From: Candidatus Nanoarchaeia archaeon
Lineage (GTDB): Archaea > Nanobdellota > Nanobdellia > Woesearchaeales > CG1-02-33-12
Assembly (NCBI GenBank): GCA_028711925.1
Contig: JAQTRH010000063.1
Coordinates: 1-5,922, forward strand
Length of the DNA: 5,922 bases
Direction: 5' to 3'
Positions 5,554 through 5,922 of the stretch are shown one piece after another. Below the pieces are notes generated by a model. It was not told the DNA's origin, ran no database searches, and saw only the letters and a list, made by a program, of their open reading frames with translations. The translations under genes and the position numbers were made by a program. Position 1 is the first letter of the stretch. Every line of letters begins with the position of its first letter.

Positions 5554-5569
5554 ATTAGAGTTCTCTAAT
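5554..5569 (+). repeat. Perfect inverted repeat (7 bases each arm, 2-base spacer) at the serS promoter
   Basis: ATTAGAG-TT-CTCTAAT is a perfect 16-base dyad. It begins seven bases after the TATA-like box and covers the predicted transcription start, a position where a bound repressor could block initiation. As RNA it could form only a six-pair stem with a GUUC loop, and only part of it would be transcribed, so a DNA operator is the likelier reading. Chance is possible in AT-rich DNA, but the arms include G/C bases. Confidence 0.5.
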
Positions 5570-5581
5570 AAACATAAGCAA

Positions 5582-5586
5582 GGGGG
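5582..5586 (+). promoter_or_regulatory. Ribosome binding site deciding the serS start
   Basis: The GGGGG run can pair with the CCUCC core of the archaeal 16S rRNA 3' end with one G-U wobble. It is one base before the ATG at 5588 but seven bases before the ATG at 5594, which is why I place the start at 5594. Confidence 0.6.
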
Positions 5587-5593
5587 AATGCAA

Positions 5594-5922
5594 ATGCTGG
5601 GAATAAAATTCATCAGGGAAAATCCTGATTTGGTTAAGAAAGACCTGGAAAAAAGGCAGGAAACAGAAATGATAGCATGGGTAGATGACCTGCTAAAAAA
5701 AGATGAAGAATACAGAAAACTGCTCCAGTCTTCGCAATCCTTAAGATCAAAAAGAAATACCCTAACAGAAGAAATAAACAAGCTAAAAAAAGAAGGCAAG
5801 GATGCATCTGATATCATAAAAGAAGCTAAGGAAATTCCTGGAAAAATAAAAGAGATAGAGGAAAACCAGAAAAAAATCAAGGAAAAAATAGATTATTATC
5901 TTATGAGGATTCCAAATGTTCT
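5594..5922 (+). CDS. serS: Seryl-tRNA synthetase, N-terminal part (cut by window edge)
   Basis: The open frame runs off the right edge after 109 full codons. It begins MLGIKFIRENPDLVKKDLEK, matching the usual SerRS opening 'MLDIKFIRENP..V...L..R'. A long charged helical hairpin follows (about 25-100, rich in Lys/Glu, with LRSKRN..TEEI.KLKKEGKD as the turn side), then YYLMRIPNVL, the conserved link before the catalytic core. This is the N-terminal coiled-coil arm of the common class II SerRS, which grips the long variable arm of tRNA-Ser; it is not the rare methanogen-type enzyme, whose N-terminal domain differs. The enzyme charges tRNA-Ser with serine in the cytoplasm. Motifs 1-3 lie outside the window. 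An ATG at 5588 would add two residues but sits only one base from the GGGGG run. Confidence 0.97.
   Translation, partial: MLGIKFIRENPDLVKKDLEKRQETEMIAWVDDLLKKDEEYRKLLQSSQSLRSKRNTLTEEINKLKKEGKDASDIIKEAKEIPGKIKEIEENQKKIKEKIDYYLMRIPNV

Noticed and set aside
5551..5880. Minus-strand open frame opposite serS, rich in Ser and Phe
   Set aside because: It is the mirror of the Lys/Glu-rich coiled coil of SerRS and covers the serS promoter.
1..5922. CRISPR array, tRNA, rRNA, insertion sequence or attachment site
   Set aside because: No regularly spaced repeats, cloverleaf, transposase or terminal inverted repeats were seen; nearly all the sequence is accounted for by genes.

Overview
The window looks like AT-rich archaeal chromosome. 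Evidence: A/T-rich TATA-like boxes sit about 25 bases upstream of several start codons, which fits leaderless transcripts. Arginine is coded mostly by AGA/AGG. The ribosome binding sites match the archaeal anti-SD (GGTGAT or G-rich). The protein families are also typical: an MJ0882-type methyltransferase and a PIN-ATPase-KH protein of the COG1855/PINA type. The small membrane-anchored proteins and the YhaM-like OB-HD nuclease make me think of the DPANN group (Woesearchaeota or Pacearchaeota-like). That lineage call is inference; there is no rRNA here to test it.

Layout. The left edge (1-232, minus strand) holds the N-terminal 77 codons of a membrane-anchored protein. It ends in a segment typical of SurA/PpiC-type parvulin foldases and is cut by the window edge. 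A compact divergent promoter region (233-345) separates it from a rightward two-gene unit (346-1592). These two genes encode single-pass membrane proteins that are diverged tandem paralogues. Each carries two cysteines exactly 26 residues apart and exactly 27 residues after the second one. Next come an RsmC-like/MJ0882-like methyltransferase (1632-2225), a 46-codon lysine-rich small ORF overlapping it by ATGA (2222-2362), an OB-fold plus HD-domain protein resembling the YhaM 3'-5' exoribonuclease (about 2398-3432, start uncertain), a two-helix membrane protein starting one base after its stop (3434-3682), the PIN-ATPase-KH protein (3708-5525), and the first third or so of seryl-tRNA synthetase (5594 to the window end).

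Functionally there are two blocks. The left block acts at or outside the membrane: a probable foldase facing a pair of cysteine-containing anchored proteins. The right block is nucleic-acid metabolism: RNA methylation, a probable exoribonuclease, a PIN/KH ATPase and tRNA charging. No mobile elements, CRISPR arrays, tRNAs or rRNAs are visible, and no gene-free stretch exceeds about 115 bases. The least described items are the paralogous cysteine pair, the two small proteins at 2222 and 3434, the odd start of the OB-HD gene, and a perfect 16-base dyad at the serS promoter.
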